From Steroidobacter denitrificans (GTDB taxonomy: Bacteria; Pseudomonadota; Gammaproteobacteria; Steroidobacterales; Steroidobacteraceae): DNA of 64,000 nucleotides. The position numbers and the translations under genes are program-made. Below the pieces are notes generated by a model. The model made no database searches. It saw only the letters and a program-made list of their open reading frames with translations, and was not told the DNA's origin. Shown piece after piece: positions 27,751-40,864 of the stretch. Every line of letters starts with the position of its first letter. Within the stretch, counting starts at the first letter, position 1. The stretch is taken from NCBI RefSeq assembly GCF_001579945.1, contig NZ_CP011971.1:2196001-2260000 (forward strand), given 5' to 3'.

Positions 27751-28898
27751 CCCACCCTCGGCTGCCACAGCACCTGCTTCTGGCCGCGCAGGAAGCGGAT
27801 GAACGCCACGGCGGAGGCCCAGTTCAGCAGCGCGAAATAGAAACAATAGCGGCCCAGTGCGGACTGGCCGATGACACGCGGTCCGGTCAGCGAAGCCAGA
27901 ACGAACAGGGCAAAGATGATCTGACCGGCTGCACCGACGCGATACACCCACCCCGCGGGCAGCAGCCACCAGTTCAGAATCACGGCAGCCGCCAGGGGAA
28001 GGAAACTCAGATACCGCAGCAGCTTGTGCGACCAGAGCTGCCAGGCGAATATCCCGCTACGGAGCGGATTGAGCAGAGCTCTCTTGTCCCACAAGGCCCA
28101 TAATGCACGCAAGGCTACGCGTACCCGCATACGATACTCCGAGCCTCCCGTGGACAGCGCATCCTCGGCAAGCTGCGCCTGCGGCTCGAACACCACCCGG
28201 TAGCCCTGCTCCACCACGCTCAGCGGCAGCACGAAATCGGGCAGCTGATCCGCCCGCATCGGGCGATACAGGCTGCGGCGCACGGCGTCCACGCCGCCAT
28301 CCACACCCACCACCGAGCCGATTCGGGTTTCAGCCTCTCGCAACGCATTCTCATAGCGCATGAACGCGCTGCAGCCGTCCCCGACCATGGAACCGTCGGG
28401 ATTCACATAGATCATCCGGCCGGTGACATAGCCGATCTCGGCGTCGGCAAAGTTGCGTACCAGCTTGCGAATCGTGTCCGGGCGATAGATGGAGTTCGCA
28501 TCCGAAAAAACCACCACGTCACCGCGCGCCGCCGGAATCGCCAGATTCAGACCGGCGGTCTTCCCCTGGCGCGGAACCTGGCGAATCAGCCGTAGCCGAT
28601 CATCCTCGGACGCGATGCGCGCCACGATTTCATCCGTGCCGTCCACGGATTCGTCGGATACGACGATGACATCGAGCTGCTCTCGCGGATAGTCCTGCTC
28701 GAGCTTGTTGCGAACCGTCGCTTCGATGTGAGCCGCCTCGTTGAAGGCCGCCGTGATCACCGTGACTTTCGGCCAATGGTCATCGCGGGCGGCAACGGGC
28801 CGGGCACGAATTCGCCCCGCCAGCCCGACCGCTATCGGGTACAGGACGTAGGGGTATACGCCCAGCAGCAATACAATCCAGAAGATCCATTCGAGCAT
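27747..28898 (-). CDS. Membrane-anchored glycosyltransferase family 2
   Basis: 383 aa. An N-terminal helix (WIFWIVLLLGVYPYVLYPIAV) precedes the GT2 domain: VTVITAAFNEAAHIEATV, VIVVSDESVDGTDEIV, GKTAGLNLAIPAARGD, VVFSDANSIY (DxD position) and LAEDALSTG (catalytic ED). There are two to three C-terminal membrane helices near LLRYLSFLPLAAAVILNWW and onward. The layout resembles processive or lipid-carrier GT2 enzymes, so it could extend the chain at the membrane. Co-transcribed with the XrtA deacetylase 18 bases upstream and coupled to the GT4 gene downstream. Confidence 0.86.
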   Translation of the reverse strand: MLEWIFWIVLLLGVYPYVLYPIAVGLAGRIRARPVAARDDHWPKVTVITAAFNEAAHIEATVRNKLEQDYPREQLDVIVVSDESVDGTDEIVARIASEDDRLRLIRQVPRQGKTAGLNLAIPAARGDVVVFSDANSIYRPDTIRKLVRNFADAEIGYVTGRMIYVNPDGSMVGDGCSAFMRYENALREAETRIGSVVGVDGGVDAVRRSLYRPMRADQLPDFVLPLSVVEQGYRVVFEPQAQLAEDALSTGGSEYRMRVRVALRALWALWDKRALLNPLRSGIFAWQLWSHKLLRYLSFLPLAAAVILNWWLLPAGWVYRVGAAGQIIFALFVLASLTGPRVIGQSALGRYCFYFALLNWASAVAFIRFLRGQKQVLWQPRVG

Positions 28899-28916
28899 AG
28901 GGAGCGTAGTTTGGCC

Positions 28917-29780
28917 TCACGCGGCCAGCAGGCCTGTGTCCGCCAGCACATTCCGGACCGTCGTGAAGGGGAATTGGCCGATCAGCTGCCGCAGGCGATC
29001 CTCGGTCCGGTGCAGGTTGGTGTAGTGTCTGAACCGTGAAAACCAGCTCGCCTCGATGCGCGGCTGTGCGGGGTCCACCTCCCAGGGATGCAGGTAGAAC
29101 ATGAATGCGCCATTGTCGCGATTGACCTGGCGCAGTCCCCATCGGGTCAGCCAATAGGGCAACAGCCGGAAGTAGCCGCCGCCGGCGACCGGCAGACTTG
29201 TCCCCAGGATTCTGGCCGTCGACGGTGGAAATTCCACCAGCTGCTTTCCTGCCGGCGTACGGATAAGCTCGGGCCTCCTGGGCGCATCCGGGATGCCATA
29301 GACATCGTGCCGAATGGGAAAGATGCTTGAATCATATTCGAAGCCCAGATCATGAATGATGTCCAGTGCCCATAGGGACTGCCGGGTGATGGACCAACTC
29401 GCCGCTCGATAGCCCTGGATCTTGACGCCGAGGATCTGTTCCAGCAGATCCTTCGACTCGCGCGTCTCGGCGGCGAACACTTCCGGTGTCTGCCGATACA
29501 CCAGTTCGTGGCTCATCCCATGACAGGCAACCTCGTGACCTGCACCGTGGATGGCACGAATCAGATCCGGACTGCGCTTGGCCACCCATCCAAGGATGAA
29601 GAATGTCGCCTTGATGTCGCATTCGGCGAACAGTTCCAACAGGCAGCGCGTACTGCTCTCCGCACGATATTCCATGCTGGACCAATCCTCCCGCCGGATT
29701 ACGCGTGACAATGCTGCAACGTGGAAATAGTCCTCCACGTCGACCGACATGGCGTTTCTGGGCGAGTTCGCAGGATGCAT
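28917..29780 (-). CDS. XrtA-system polysaccharide deacetylase (DUF3473 type)
   Basis: 287 aa. The N-terminal NAMSVDVEDYFHV replaces the usual TFDDG with the VDVED form of the PEP-CTERM deacetylase family. ATFFILGWVAKR, GHEVACHGMSHEL (HxxxH metal site), GYRAASWSIT and the C-terminal FYLHPWEVDPAQPR followed by the DUF3473 region complete the family pattern. No signal peptide. Established context: members of this family sit in exosortase-A exopolysaccharide loci. Inferred role: N-deacetylation of the polymer or its precursor. Only three bases separate it from the outer-membrane protein gene upstream. Confidence 0.9.
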   Translation of the reverse strand: MHPANSPRNAMSVDVEDYFHVAALSRVIRREDWSSMEYRAESSTRCLLELFAECDIKATFFILGWVAKRSPDLIRAIHGAGHEVACHGMSHELVYRQTPEVFAAETRESKDLLEQILGVKIQGYRAASWSITRQSLWALDIIHDLGFEYDSSIFPIRHDVYGIPDAPRRPELIRTPAGKQLVEFPPSTARILGTSLPVAGGGYFRLLPYWLTRWGLRQVNRDNGAFMFYLHPWEVDPAQPRIEASWFSRFRHYTNLHRTEDRLRQLIGQFPFTTVRNVLADTGLLAA

Positions 29781-29783
29781 GCC

Positions 29784-31145
29784 TCAGCCGGCACCCAGGG
29801 AATATACGAATGTCATGCCTACGCGATTTTCTGTGGAGCCGCTGGTCACATTGGATGCTTTCCTGTGAAAATACTGATAGTTGAATGTCAGTCCCATCCT
29901 TCTGCCCAATCGCCACAGTCCCCCTAGGCGTGCTTCGATTTCATCGTCATCGAAGCCTGACGCATCATATTCCTGCTGGTAGTAGCGGCCTTGCAGCGAG
30001 ACGGAAAGCGTCCGGCTGAGCTCACGCCTGATAAGGGTGCTCCAGGTCACCACGGTACGATCGAGATCGGTCGCTCTTTCGTATCGCTCCTCCGACCATT
30101 CGACTCCGAGCCGCAAGGTGGTGCGGTTTCTTTGCCAGTTATAGCCGGCGCCGAACGACCGATACTCGAAGGCATCGTCCGTTGCCTGCGTGAGCGTCGC
30201 ATCGCGTAACTGCCCCTCGAAACGAGTACGGCGATCCAGTGCATCACGGAACACATCTCCCGCATCGGAAAACCGTGTTCCGGCGCTCAGAAAGACGCTG
30301 GATGAAGGTGACAGCCTGCGCGTCAAATCGAGTTCGGCAAGCAAGCCGCTCGAAGTCTCTCCCTGTATTTCCACTTCCGTATAGCCGACACTGGCGTTCA
30401 GTCCGGTCCGTGCCCCTTGAGCGGAATAATTCAGGTAGGCGGCTTGACGATCGATATCCGTATTGATCGATTCCTTATCGAACTCGACGCGGTCGCTGCT
30501 GACATTGATCGACAATACATTGGTGTCGGTGAGCCGCCGGCCTAAAGTCAACGTGCCGCTATAACGGGTATTGTCGAAAGCCAGATCTTCATAGGTGTTG
30601 TCCGAGTATCGTCCCGACAGGCGCAGGAAATTGGCGCCACCCAGTCCCAGCGTGAAATCGGGACCGGTGGTAAAGTAGTTGACATATTCGCGATTGTCGG
30701 CAGTCTCGGCCGACAGGGGATCGGTACGGATCTGGCCGAAGCTTTCCAGGAAAACCCACTGGATGCGCTCCGGTACGAGCTCGAGCGTAAGATCACCGTC
30801 GAAATAGCCTACGACTTCGTCATCGAAGGTGTTGTCGAAATAGTTCAACCAGGCCAGATCGGCGGCCACATTCGATCGTACCCGCCGCCCCTCATGGTCC
30901 AGCATGAGCGTAAAGCCCACCGAGCCGATGGTCTCCTCGATTTCATCCCCGCTCGCCAGCACCCGCGTGACGTTGTCGGAATAATCCACGCCGGCGTTGA
31001 GGTCCAGGGCGTAGATGGTCCGTCGCGACCTTTCAGCCTGCAGCGTATCTTGCGCCTGCGCCTGGACAATGCCGACGGTCAATCCGAACGCAACCGCACC
31101 GATGCGCCAGTGCGTCCTTCCACGATGCCGATTTGATTTAGCCAT
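29784..31145 (-). CDS. XrtA-system outer-membrane beta-barrel protein
   Basis: 453 aa from ATG 31145, which has AAGG upstream and gives a clean signal peptide ending IVQAQA; a GTG at 31178 overlapping the kinase stop is the alternative. The mature protein is a run of alternating-residue beta strands with Asp/Asn-rich turns (DLNAGVDYSDNVTRV, GLNASVGYTEVEI, TTLRLGVEWSEERYE) and ends GMTFVYSLGAG. That pattern fits an outer-membrane barrel of the PEP-CTERM-associated hypothetical OMP family. Inferred role: outer-membrane passage or anchoring of the polysaccharide, alongside the Wza-like protein. No enzymatic motif. Confidence 0.82.
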   Translation of the reverse strand: MAKSNRHRGRTHWRIGAVAFGLTVGIVQAQAQDTLQAERSRRTIYALDLNAGVDYSDNVTRVLASGDEIEETIGSVGFTLMLDHEGRRVRSNVAADLAWLNYFDNTFDDEVVGYFDGDLTLELVPERIQWVFLESFGQIRTDPLSAETADNREYVNYFTTGPDFTLGLGGANFLRLSGRYSDNTYEDLAFDNTRYSGTLTLGRRLTDTNVLSINVSSDRVEFDKESINTDIDRQAAYLNYSAQGARTGLNASVGYTEVEIQGETSSGLLAELDLTRRLSPSSSVFLSAGTRFSDAGDVFRDALDRRTRFEGQLRDATLTQATDDAFEYRSFGAGYNWQRNRTTLRLGVEWSEERYERATDLDRTVVTWSTLIRRELSRTLSVSLQGRYYQQEYDASGFDDDEIEARLGGLWRLGRRMGLTFNYQYFHRKASNVTSGSTENRVGMTFVYSLGAG

Positions 31146-31174
31146 GCTGATGAAACCTTGTGTTCTTATAGGCG

Positions 31175-32263
31175 TCACGTTTTTGAATCGCCATACCCAT
31201 AGTAATATCCCGCCGAGGCAGCGTCCGTGCTCTGATTGAGCAACAGGCCGATCGATTTGTCCTCGCCGAGATGGCTGATGGCATCGAGCACCGACTGCTG
31301 CGGCGTACAGTTCGCCCGCACCACCAGGACAACCTGGCCGGCGACCTCAGCCAGTACGCGCGACTCGCTGGTCAACAGCAAGGGTGGCGAATCGATCACG
31401 ATTATCCGCCTCGGATTGTTGCCGGCCAGCTGTTTCATGATCTCTTCCATGCGATGACTGGCCAACAGCTCTGTGGTGGTCTCCGAACTCGTGCCGATCG
31501 GCAGCATGGCCAGCGTCGGCACATCGGTCGGGATGATCAATGTTTCCGGATCCAGCGATTCGTCGCGCAACAGTTCCAGCAGACCGGGTTCGCCGGCGAC
31601 GCCGAGGGCGCGGTTCAAATGAGGCTTGGGCGCATCGGCGTCGATGAGTAGCACCGACAAGTCCTTCTCCAGCGCCAGACTCAGCGCCAGGTTCACGGAG
31701 GTGAAGGTCTTGCCCTCCCCCGGCATGGCGCTGGCCACCATGATGAGCTGGCCACGCGGTAATTTCTCGGCGCCGCCGCGTCCGATGGCATTGGCGATCA
31801 AGGGACGCTTGATCTGCCGATACTGATCGGCCAGGGTCCGCTCCTGGTGCTCGGGTGGCAGCAATCCCTGGGAGCGCAGCGCCTGACGATCGATCTTGAC
31901 CACTCGGTCGCTGCGCATCCGAGTGCGCTCGGCAATGCTGGTCGAGTTGACATCATGCGTCATTGCGGACGCGACACTCTCCATCCGGGTCGTTTCCAGG
32001 AACGCAGCAAGTGCAGCCCCCGGCTGGTCGAGTTCCGCCAGCCGCATCGCATCGTCGTTCGCTTCGGCTGCATGGGTATCGATCGATGCGAGTGCGCCCG
32101 CCGGAAATATCGGCTTGAGCCGTGCCGTATCATCCAGCGGGGAGGTGCTCTGCATCGGCGTGGGAGAAACCACTGGCGTGCCGGGATGGTGACCGGACTG
32201 CGGCAGTGACGCTTTCGCAGCCGCCTTCTGCATCTTCTTGAGGGCCTGTTCTACCAGACTCAT
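31175..32263 (-). CDS. XrtA-associated tyrosine autokinase (BY-kinase)
   Basis: 362 aa. The C-terminal BY-kinase domain has Walker A VASAMPGEGKTFTS (near 177-190), Walker A' LLIDADAPKPH (205-215) and Walker B IIVIDSPPLL, and ends with a short Tyr cluster, GYYYGYG, the usual autophosphorylation tail. The N-terminal about 120 residues are a variable linker, so the kinase is separate from its membrane partner, the chain-length protein encoded ten bases upstream. Cycles of tyrosine phosphorylation in such pairs set polymer length and export. Compact spacing shows it belongs to the same operon. Confidence 0.92.
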   Translation of the reverse strand: MSLVEQALKKMQKAAAKASLPQSGHHPGTPVVSPTPMQSTSPLDDTARLKPIFPAGALASIDTHAAEANDDAMRLAELDQPGAALAAFLETTRMESVASAMTHDVNSTSIAERTRMRSDRVVKIDRQALRSQGLLPPEHQERTLADQYRQIKRPLIANAIGRGGAEKLPRGQLIMVASAMPGEGKTFTSVNLALSLALEKDLSVLLIDADAPKPHLNRALGVAGEPGLLELLRDESLDPETLIIPTDVPTLAMLPIGTSSETTTELLASHRMEEIMKQLAGNNPRRIIVIDSPPLLLTSESRVLAEVAGQVVLVVRANCTPQQSVLDAISHLGEDKSIGLLLNQSTDAASAGYYYGYGDSKT

Positions 32264-32273
32264 GTCGCAGCCC

Positions 32274-33866
32274 TCAGCCGATCAGCCGTTGCATCAGGCG
32301 GGCGCCCGTGCTCTGGAACAGCAGCACGCCGGCGAACATCACCAGCAGCATCACAGCCGCTCCTCCGAATGCGAGTTCCCGCCTGCGATCCTGGGATTTC
32401 TGCCGATCCAGCCAGGTCATACTGACCGCGCCGAGCACCGGCAGGCCCGTCACCTCGTTCAGCACGCGTACATTGGTGAACACCGGACGCATCTGGTGCA
32501 GCAGGTAGGCCAGCCCGCCGCCGGCACCCAGAGCGGCCACCAGCACCATGGCCAGCAGGCGCGGACGGTTCGGTGCGGCGGGATTGAACCCGGCGGCCGG
32601 CGGGTCGATGACCTCGAAGCGCACCACGCCGGTCTCCTCGGCCTGCTCCGACAGCTTGGCCTTCTCCAGCCGGTCGACCAGCGCAGTGTATTGCGCGCGC
32701 GTCACGTCATAGTCGCGATTCAGGCGCGCGAACTCGGCCTCCACTTCCGGCACGGTATCCACCATCTGACGCAGCCGCGCCACTTTTCGCTGACTATCGG
32801 CCAGCTCACCACGCAGCGCCGCGATCTCCACTTCCGTCTGGTTCAGACTCAGATGGATGCTTTGATAGACCGGATTGGCGGCCGCGCCGGCCGAGGCGGC
32901 AACACTGGAATCGCCGCGCTGCAAGGCGGCGATCTCCTCGCGATGACGTTCCTTGAGCTGCTCCAAGGTTTCCCGCGTGGCCAGCACGTCGGGATGCTTA
33001 TCGGTAAAGCGCAGCAACAGATCCTCCAACCTGGCCTGCGTCTCCTGAATACGGCTGGCAGTGTCGCCGCCGCTGGGCCCCCGGGCAGCGGCGGCGGGAG
33101 CAGCGACGCTGGCGACGAACGGAGATTCACCGCTGAGTTGACGCTGCAATTCGTCACGCCGGCTGATCGCAACACCGAGAGCCGTCTGCGCCTTGCGCAC
33201 CGCATCCATTTCGTTCTGCAGCCGTGAAAAGTAATCGCCCTGTTCGCCCGGCATCAGACCGACATTGCGCTTCTTGAAATCCGCCAGTCGTGTCTCAGCC
33301 TCCGACAGCCGTCGTTCATAATCGCCGATCTGCTCGCGCAGGAAGCGCTGCGCCGTCTCCGAGCCCTCGCGCTTGCCGCCGAGCGTGTCTTCCACGAAGG
33401 TGTTCAGCAGCTTGTCCACCACCTGCAGACTCTTGTCGCGGCTATGGTCCTGGTAGGAGATCACGAACAAGCCGCCGCTGGCATCGCGCCCCTGCGCACC
33501 CCCCTGGATCACGATTCGACTGCGCAGCCTGTCGATCAGGGCGGCGCGCTGCTGGGGCGTGATCGCAGTGGAATCCAGATCCGTCTCACGGGCGACGCGC
33601 TCGAGCTGCGGACGGCCCAGCATGGCCTGACGCACCATGTTGAGCTGGGAGTCCACATCGCTCTCCACGGCCAGCCCCTGCAACAGCGGACGCAGCGCAG
33701 TGCGCGTATCGACGAATACCCGGGCGCTGGCCTGATACATGTCGGGCATGGCAAACACCGCCACCCAGCCCAGCAGGCAGACGGCCCACGCCACGCCCAG
33801 GGCCAGCCAACGAAACCGCCAGGCTCCGCGGACCTCGTCCAGGGTTTGTTCGATGATCGGGCTCAT
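32274..33866 (-). CDS. XrtA-system chain-length determinant (Wzz/PCP type)
   Basis: 530 aa. One membrane helix at residues about 15-35 (WLALGVAWAVCLLGWVAVFAM) and one near the C-terminus (VMLLVMFAGVLLFQST) bracket a periplasmic region with long coiled coil (about 160-400, rich in Glu, Arg, Leu and Ala, e.g. RLQNEMDAVRKAQTAL). The start MYQASARVFVDTRTALRPLL matches the polysaccharide co-polymerase family in its longer, XrtA-type form. It partners the tyrosine kinase encoded downstream, controlling chain length at the inner membrane. Confidence 0.9.
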   Translation of the reverse strand: MSPIIEQTLDEVRGAWRFRWLALGVAWAVCLLGWVAVFAMPDMYQASARVFVDTRTALRPLLQGLAVESDVDSQLNMVRQAMLGRPQLERVARETDLDSTAITPQQRAALIDRLRSRIVIQGGAQGRDASGGLFVISYQDHSRDKSLQVVDKLLNTFVEDTLGGKREGSETAQRFLREQIGDYERRLSEAETRLADFKKRNVGLMPGEQGDYFSRLQNEMDAVRKAQTALGVAISRRDELQRQLSGESPFVASVAAPAAAARGPSGGDTASRIQETQARLEDLLLRFTDKHPDVLATRETLEQLKERHREEIAALQRGDSSVAASAGAAANPVYQSIHLSLNQTEVEIAALRGELADSQRKVARLRQMVDTVPEVEAEFARLNRDYDVTRAQYTALVDRLEKAKLSEQAEETGVVRFEVIDPPAAGFNPAAPNRPRLLAMVLVAALGAGGGLAYLLHQMRPVFTNVRVLNEVTGLPVLGAVSMTWLDRQKSQDRRRELAFGGAAVMLLVMFAGVLLFQSTGARLMQRLIG

Positions 33867-33893
33867 GGCGAGCTCATGGTTGTAAAGGCGACC

Positions 33894-34556
33894 CTAGAAA
33901 AACGATTCCGGCACGACCAGGACATCCCCAGGCCGCAAGGCGAGGTTGTACTTCATCGCACCGCGGTTCACGAGATCATCGAGCTTGACCCTGATCTCCT
34001 GCTGCCCGCCAGCCTCCATGCGCACGATCTTGGCGCGATTGCCCGCGGCAAAGGGTCCCAGCCCACCCACCGCCAGAACGGCATCCAGCACCGTCATGCC
34101 TTCACGATAAGGCAGGGATTGCGGCGTGGCGACCTGGCCGATGACCTTGACCTGGCTGAACGTGCTGACCGCCTGGGTCACGATGATGTTGACCTGCGGG
34201 GAGCGTACATACTCGCCCAGCACTCCTTCGATGTCGCGCGCCAGTTGCGAGGGCGTCTTGCCCACGGCGATCATGTCTTCCACCAGCGGGGTGGAGATCT
34301 TGCCATCGGGCCGCACCGGCACGGTGGTGGACAATTCCGGATTGCGCCAGATGAATACCTGGAGCGTGTCACCCGGACCGATGATGTATCGATTGTCCTC
34401 GGCCGGCGCAGCCTCACCCGGCGCTGCGCCAGCGGACGTTTTCTGGGCAATGCTGTGTGCCGGCGCGATGGCCAGCAGACAGAACAGGATGCCCGCACAG
34501 GCTCGCCGGGCAGCGAACAGGCAACGATTGGCCATCATCGACATTGCAGTGCCCAT
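33894..34556 (-). CDS. Wza-like polysaccharide export protein (XrtA type)
   Basis: 220 aa from ATG 34556; ATGs at 34544, 34538 and 34535 are also possible. A signal peptide (FAARRACAGILFCLLAIAPAHSIA) is followed by the export domain YIIGPGDTLQVFIWRNPELSTTVPVRPDGKISTP-type block and SLBB-like repeats (VKVIGQVATPQSLPYREGMTVLDAVLAVGGL), ending LRPGDVLVVPESFF. There is no lipobox Cys, so it is the shorter, non-lipidated type. Such proteins form the periplasm-spanning or outer-membrane channel for exopolysaccharide. The 193 bases between it and prsT upstream show no recognisable signal. Confidence 0.9.
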   Translation of the reverse strand: MGTAMSMMANRCLFAARRACAGILFCLLAIAPAHSIAQKTSAGAAPGEAAPAEDNRYIIGPGDTLQVFIWRNPELSTTVPVRPDGKISTPLVEDMIAVGKTPSQLARDIEGVLGEYVRSPQVNIIVTQAVSTFSQVKVIGQVATPQSLPYREGMTVLDAVLAVGGLGPFAAGNRAKIVRMEAGGQQEIRVKLDDLVNRGAMKYNLALRPGDVLVVPESFF

Positions 34557-34749
34557 ACAGGAAAAACCGAGACGCCTGGAAAACCTTGAATTTATCAGAT
34601 GCCCGAGGCTACCGGAGGGCGTCCTTGGTGAACTACTTCTCATTCGTCGTATGCATTCGTGCAGGTGCATGGCGGCCTCGTGACTGAACATGCGAATGAC
34701 TCGCGAGCATTCGGTAAGGGCGTGAAAAAACTGCTTCGTGACATGAGCG

Positions 34750-37713
34750 CTACGATTGCGGCAGGCTGTCCAGCAACTCGCGCGCCTGCGCCTGACTGGC
34801 GAAGGGTGCGGCATCCGCCCGTACCCGCAGCATCGCTTCCAGGCGCTCGCGCGCCTGACGTGGCGAGCCGCTCGCCGCCAGGGCCGCGGCATGGTGATAC
34901 TCCAATTCCCGGTAGGCAGGATCGGCGCGCGCGGCCTGCTCGCTTCCTGCGGCCTGACGGGCAACCTGGAGCGCGGATTCCAGCACCTTCAAACCTGCCG
35001 CCGGCTTCTGGTTGCGCACCAGGATCCAGCCGTAGGTATCGGCGACCGCGGCAACCTGCGGCGCCAGGACATGCGCCCGGCGCGCCGTTTCTTCGGCACG
35101 GATATCACCCTGCGTCTGGTAGAGCCAGGCCAGATTGTTCAACGCCAGCGCGTCGTCGGGACGTTCGCGGATGACGATCTCATATTCGCCGATGGCGCGC
35201 TCGGTCAGTCCCATGTCGAGATACGCCTGCGCCAGCACGGTGCGCACGGTATTGTCGCCCGGCTGATATTGCAGCCAGGTGCGCAGCGGCTCGGTCGGCT
35301 CGCGCAGCCCCCCCTGCTGCCTGGCGCGGTAGGACTTCAACGCCAGGGCGGCGGAGAGCTGTCGCGCCGAGGCGGCGTCGTAGGCGGCGCTGGCCTGGGC
35401 GTGGCGCCCCAGCGCCATCAGTACGTCGCCCTCGAGCGTGATCGCCGCGGGATCGCGCGGCAGCGCCTGTCGCAGCGCGCTGGCGCGCGACAGGGCCACC
35501 TCCGGCCGCTCCTGCCGCAGGTCGATCGCCGCCAGCATGCCGACCGTAGGCGGCCACTGCGGTTGCAGTACCAGGGCTGCGTTCAGCGCCTCGCGGGCAG
35601 CGGCGGCATCCCCCATCGCCAGCTGCGCGCGCGCCACGTCCAGCCAGTAGCGGGCGCGATCCTCGTTACTGCTCTCCATCCGCGCCGCCAGGTCGGTCGC
35701 CTGCCGAAAACGCGCCAACGCCTCGCCATGGCGCCCGGCCTCCAAAAGAATTTGGCCGACGGCGTCGGCGATCTCGGCGTGCTCGCGGGCGGCTTCGGCT
35801 AGTTCCTTGAGCACCGTATCGGTCTTGGCGGGATCGTGTACCTGTGCATACAGGCGCGCCAGCCTCAATCTGGGTGCGAACGCATCCACGCGCAGGCGGC
35901 GGGCCTGCTCCAGCAATTCGATGGCGCGTGCCGTCTCACCGTTGCGCACTGCCAGGTCCGCCAGCACCAGGCGCACCGGCATGTTGTCCGGATGGCGCCC
36001 CAGCAGATCTTCCAACCATTGCGCGGCCGCTTTGGGCTGGCCTGCCGCCACTTCGATACGCGCCCGGTTGATGAAGGTGGCCGTATCTTCGGGTGCTATC
36101 TGCGCCGCCGCCGCCAGCAAGGCCCGGGCTTGATCGAACTGTCGCTGATGGCCATGGAATTCGGCTGCAAAATTCAGCAACGCGGCGTCTCCAGGATGGC
36201 CGGCCAGCAGGTCTTCGATTCGGCGCTGTGCAACCTGCGTGCCCTGTACCATGCCGATCGCGGTGACGCGCAAACGTTCCAGCGGCATATCCAGAGGCGA
36301 CTGCGGCACACCTTCCAGCAATGTCAGTGCCTTGCGATTTTCACCGTTGCGCAGATAAGCCGCTGCCAGTTCGAGCTTGAGCTCGCGGTCCCGCGGCCGG
36401 CTCGCCACGGCCTGCTCGAGACGGGCGATACCCGCGCGGGTCTGGCCCTGCTGCAATTGCGCGATGCCCAGCAGTGCATCCAATTGGGGATCGCGTCCGC
36501 CCCCCGCTTCATCCAACGCCGTGAAGTTCTCCAGCGGCCGCCCCGCGGTGCCCCCACCCCCTGCGACCAGGCTGCCCGGAGCCGCCAGCAGTACCTGCAT
36601 GGCCGCCTCGGGCCGCCGCAGGCGCAGCCGCACCTGGGCCAGCAGCTTGCGCGCCTCGATGTTCTCGGGGGTGCGCTGCAGCGCCTGCGCCAGCTGCAAC
36701 TCGGCCTGGTTGAGAGTGCCCTGAGCCAGCAACGCCGCACCCAGCAGGAAGCGTGCCTGGGCTAGTTCGGGCGCCGCGGCCACCAGGCGCTGCAATTCGG
36801 CCACCGCTGCGTCATAGTCCTGCGCGGCCATGGCCAGACGCGCGGCGAGCATGCGCGTCACAGGTGCCTGCGGAAATACCGACTGTAGTTCGCGCTGAGC
36901 CGCACGCGCCGCCTCCAGATTGCCCCGGGCCATCCGCGTTTCCGTCAGGCTGACCAGCAGGCTCGCCCGTTGCAATGCATCCAGCTGCGTGGCGGCATGA
37001 GGACGAGCCGTCTCCAGAACCCGCTCGGCCTGTTCGAAGTCGCCGCGCCGCACATACAGGCCTGCCATGATCAGTCGAGTCTCCGCCCACCGAGGCTGCG
37101 ATTCATCCAGCTTCTCGACCAGCCGCTCGAGTTGGGCCAAGGCCGCTGCCAGCTCTCCCTGGGCGGCACGCGCCATGGCCAGGCCAGTAGCGGCCTCCAC
37201 CGAGGCCGGATGCGTCTGCAGCGCCTGTTCGAAAGTCTTTTGCGCCTGCTCGGGCTGTTGGATATCCAGCAGCGCGCGGCCTCGGTAGATCAGATCCAGC
37301 GGCGCCGGCAGCGGCAGCTCGTCTGCATCCATCTGCGCCAGCAGCTCGCGCGGCTGGCCGCTCGCCAGGCGAAGCTTCGCGGTCAGCTCCACCGTCTCGG
37401 CAACAGGCGCGCCCGCCTGGATGGCGCGTTCCAGCTCGCGCCGGGCATCGATCAGCTCACCCCGCCGCAACAGTACACGCGCAAGCAGCAAGCGGGCCTG
37501 CGCATGGTCGGCCTGGGACTGCAATGCATTGCGCAGCTCGATTTCCGCGGCCGCGTAGTCATGCTGCGCGATGCGCTGCTCGGCGCGTTCCAGCCGTGCG
37601 TTCGCATCCAGGAACAGCTCGCAGCCGGCCAGCAGCAGCGCCGCTGTACACAGCGCGGCAGCGATGAATCTGCAACGTTCGCGCCTCGCTCCAGGCATCT
37701 TGTCTTGCTTCAT
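34750..37713 (-). CDS. prsT: XrtA-system TPR-repeat lipoprotein PrsT
   Basis: 987 aa from ATG 37713, which has GAAGG upstream; a GTG at 37737 overlaps the exosortase stop. A lipoprotein signal peptide ends in LLLAGC. The whole remainder is tetratricopeptide repeats, with the A/L/Y spacing seen throughout (e.g. DYAAAEIELRNALQSQADHAQARLLLARVLLR-type units), at roughly 34-residue period. PrsT proteins of this size occur next to xrtA and epsI in PEP-CTERM exopolysaccharide loci, and were named for protein sorting. Role inferred: outer-membrane-anchored scaffold linking the export apparatus or sorted proteins. GC-rich (the row at 36901 is 72%). Confidence 0.9.
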   Translation of the reverse strand: MKQDKMPGARRERCRFIAAALCTAALLLAGCELFLDANARLERAEQRIAQHDYAAAEIELRNALQSQADHAQARLLLARVLLRRGELIDARRELERAIQAGAPVAETVELTAKLRLASGQPRELLAQMDADELPLPAPLDLIYRGRALLDIQQPEQAQKTFEQALQTHPASVEAATGLAMARAAQGELAAALAQLERLVEKLDESQPRWAETRLIMAGLYVRRGDFEQAERVLETARPHAATQLDALQRASLLVSLTETRMARGNLEAARAAQRELQSVFPQAPVTRMLAARLAMAAQDYDAAVAELQRLVAAAPELAQARFLLGAALLAQGTLNQAELQLAQALQRTPENIEARKLLAQVRLRLRRPEAAMQVLLAAPGSLVAGGGGTAGRPLENFTALDEAGGGRDPQLDALLGIAQLQQGQTRAGIARLEQAVASRPRDRELKLELAAAYLRNGENRKALTLLEGVPQSPLDMPLERLRVTAIGMVQGTQVAQRRIEDLLAGHPGDAALLNFAAEFHGHQRQFDQARALLAAAAQIAPEDTATFINRARIEVAAGQPKAAAQWLEDLLGRHPDNMPVRLVLADLAVRNGETARAIELLEQARRLRVDAFAPRLRLARLYAQVHDPAKTDTVLKELAEAAREHAEIADAVGQILLEAGRHGEALARFRQATDLAARMESSNEDRARYWLDVARAQLAMGDAAAAREALNAALVLQPQWPPTVGMLAAIDLRQERPEVALSRASALRQALPRDPAAITLEGDVLMALGRHAQASAAYDAASARQLSAALALKSYRARQQGGLREPTEPLRTWLQYQPGDNTVRTVLAQAYLDMGLTERAIGEYEIVIRERPDDALALNNLAWLYQTQGDIRAEETARRAHVLAPQVAAVADTYGWILVRNQKPAAGLKVLESALQVARQAAGSEQAARADPAYRELEYHHAAALAASGSPRQARERLEAMLRVRADAAPFASQAQARELLDSLPQS

Positions 37714-37733
37714 CGGCCTGCCTTCAATTGGCT

Positions 37734-40860
<3,127 letters not shown>

Positions 40861-40864
<4 letters not shown>

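Noticed and set aside
36324-36740. Long antisense frames over prsT, prsK and neighbouring high-GC genes
   Set aside because: They are expected shadow frames in GC-rich coding sequence, with Arg/Trp/Cys-rich translations and no domain.
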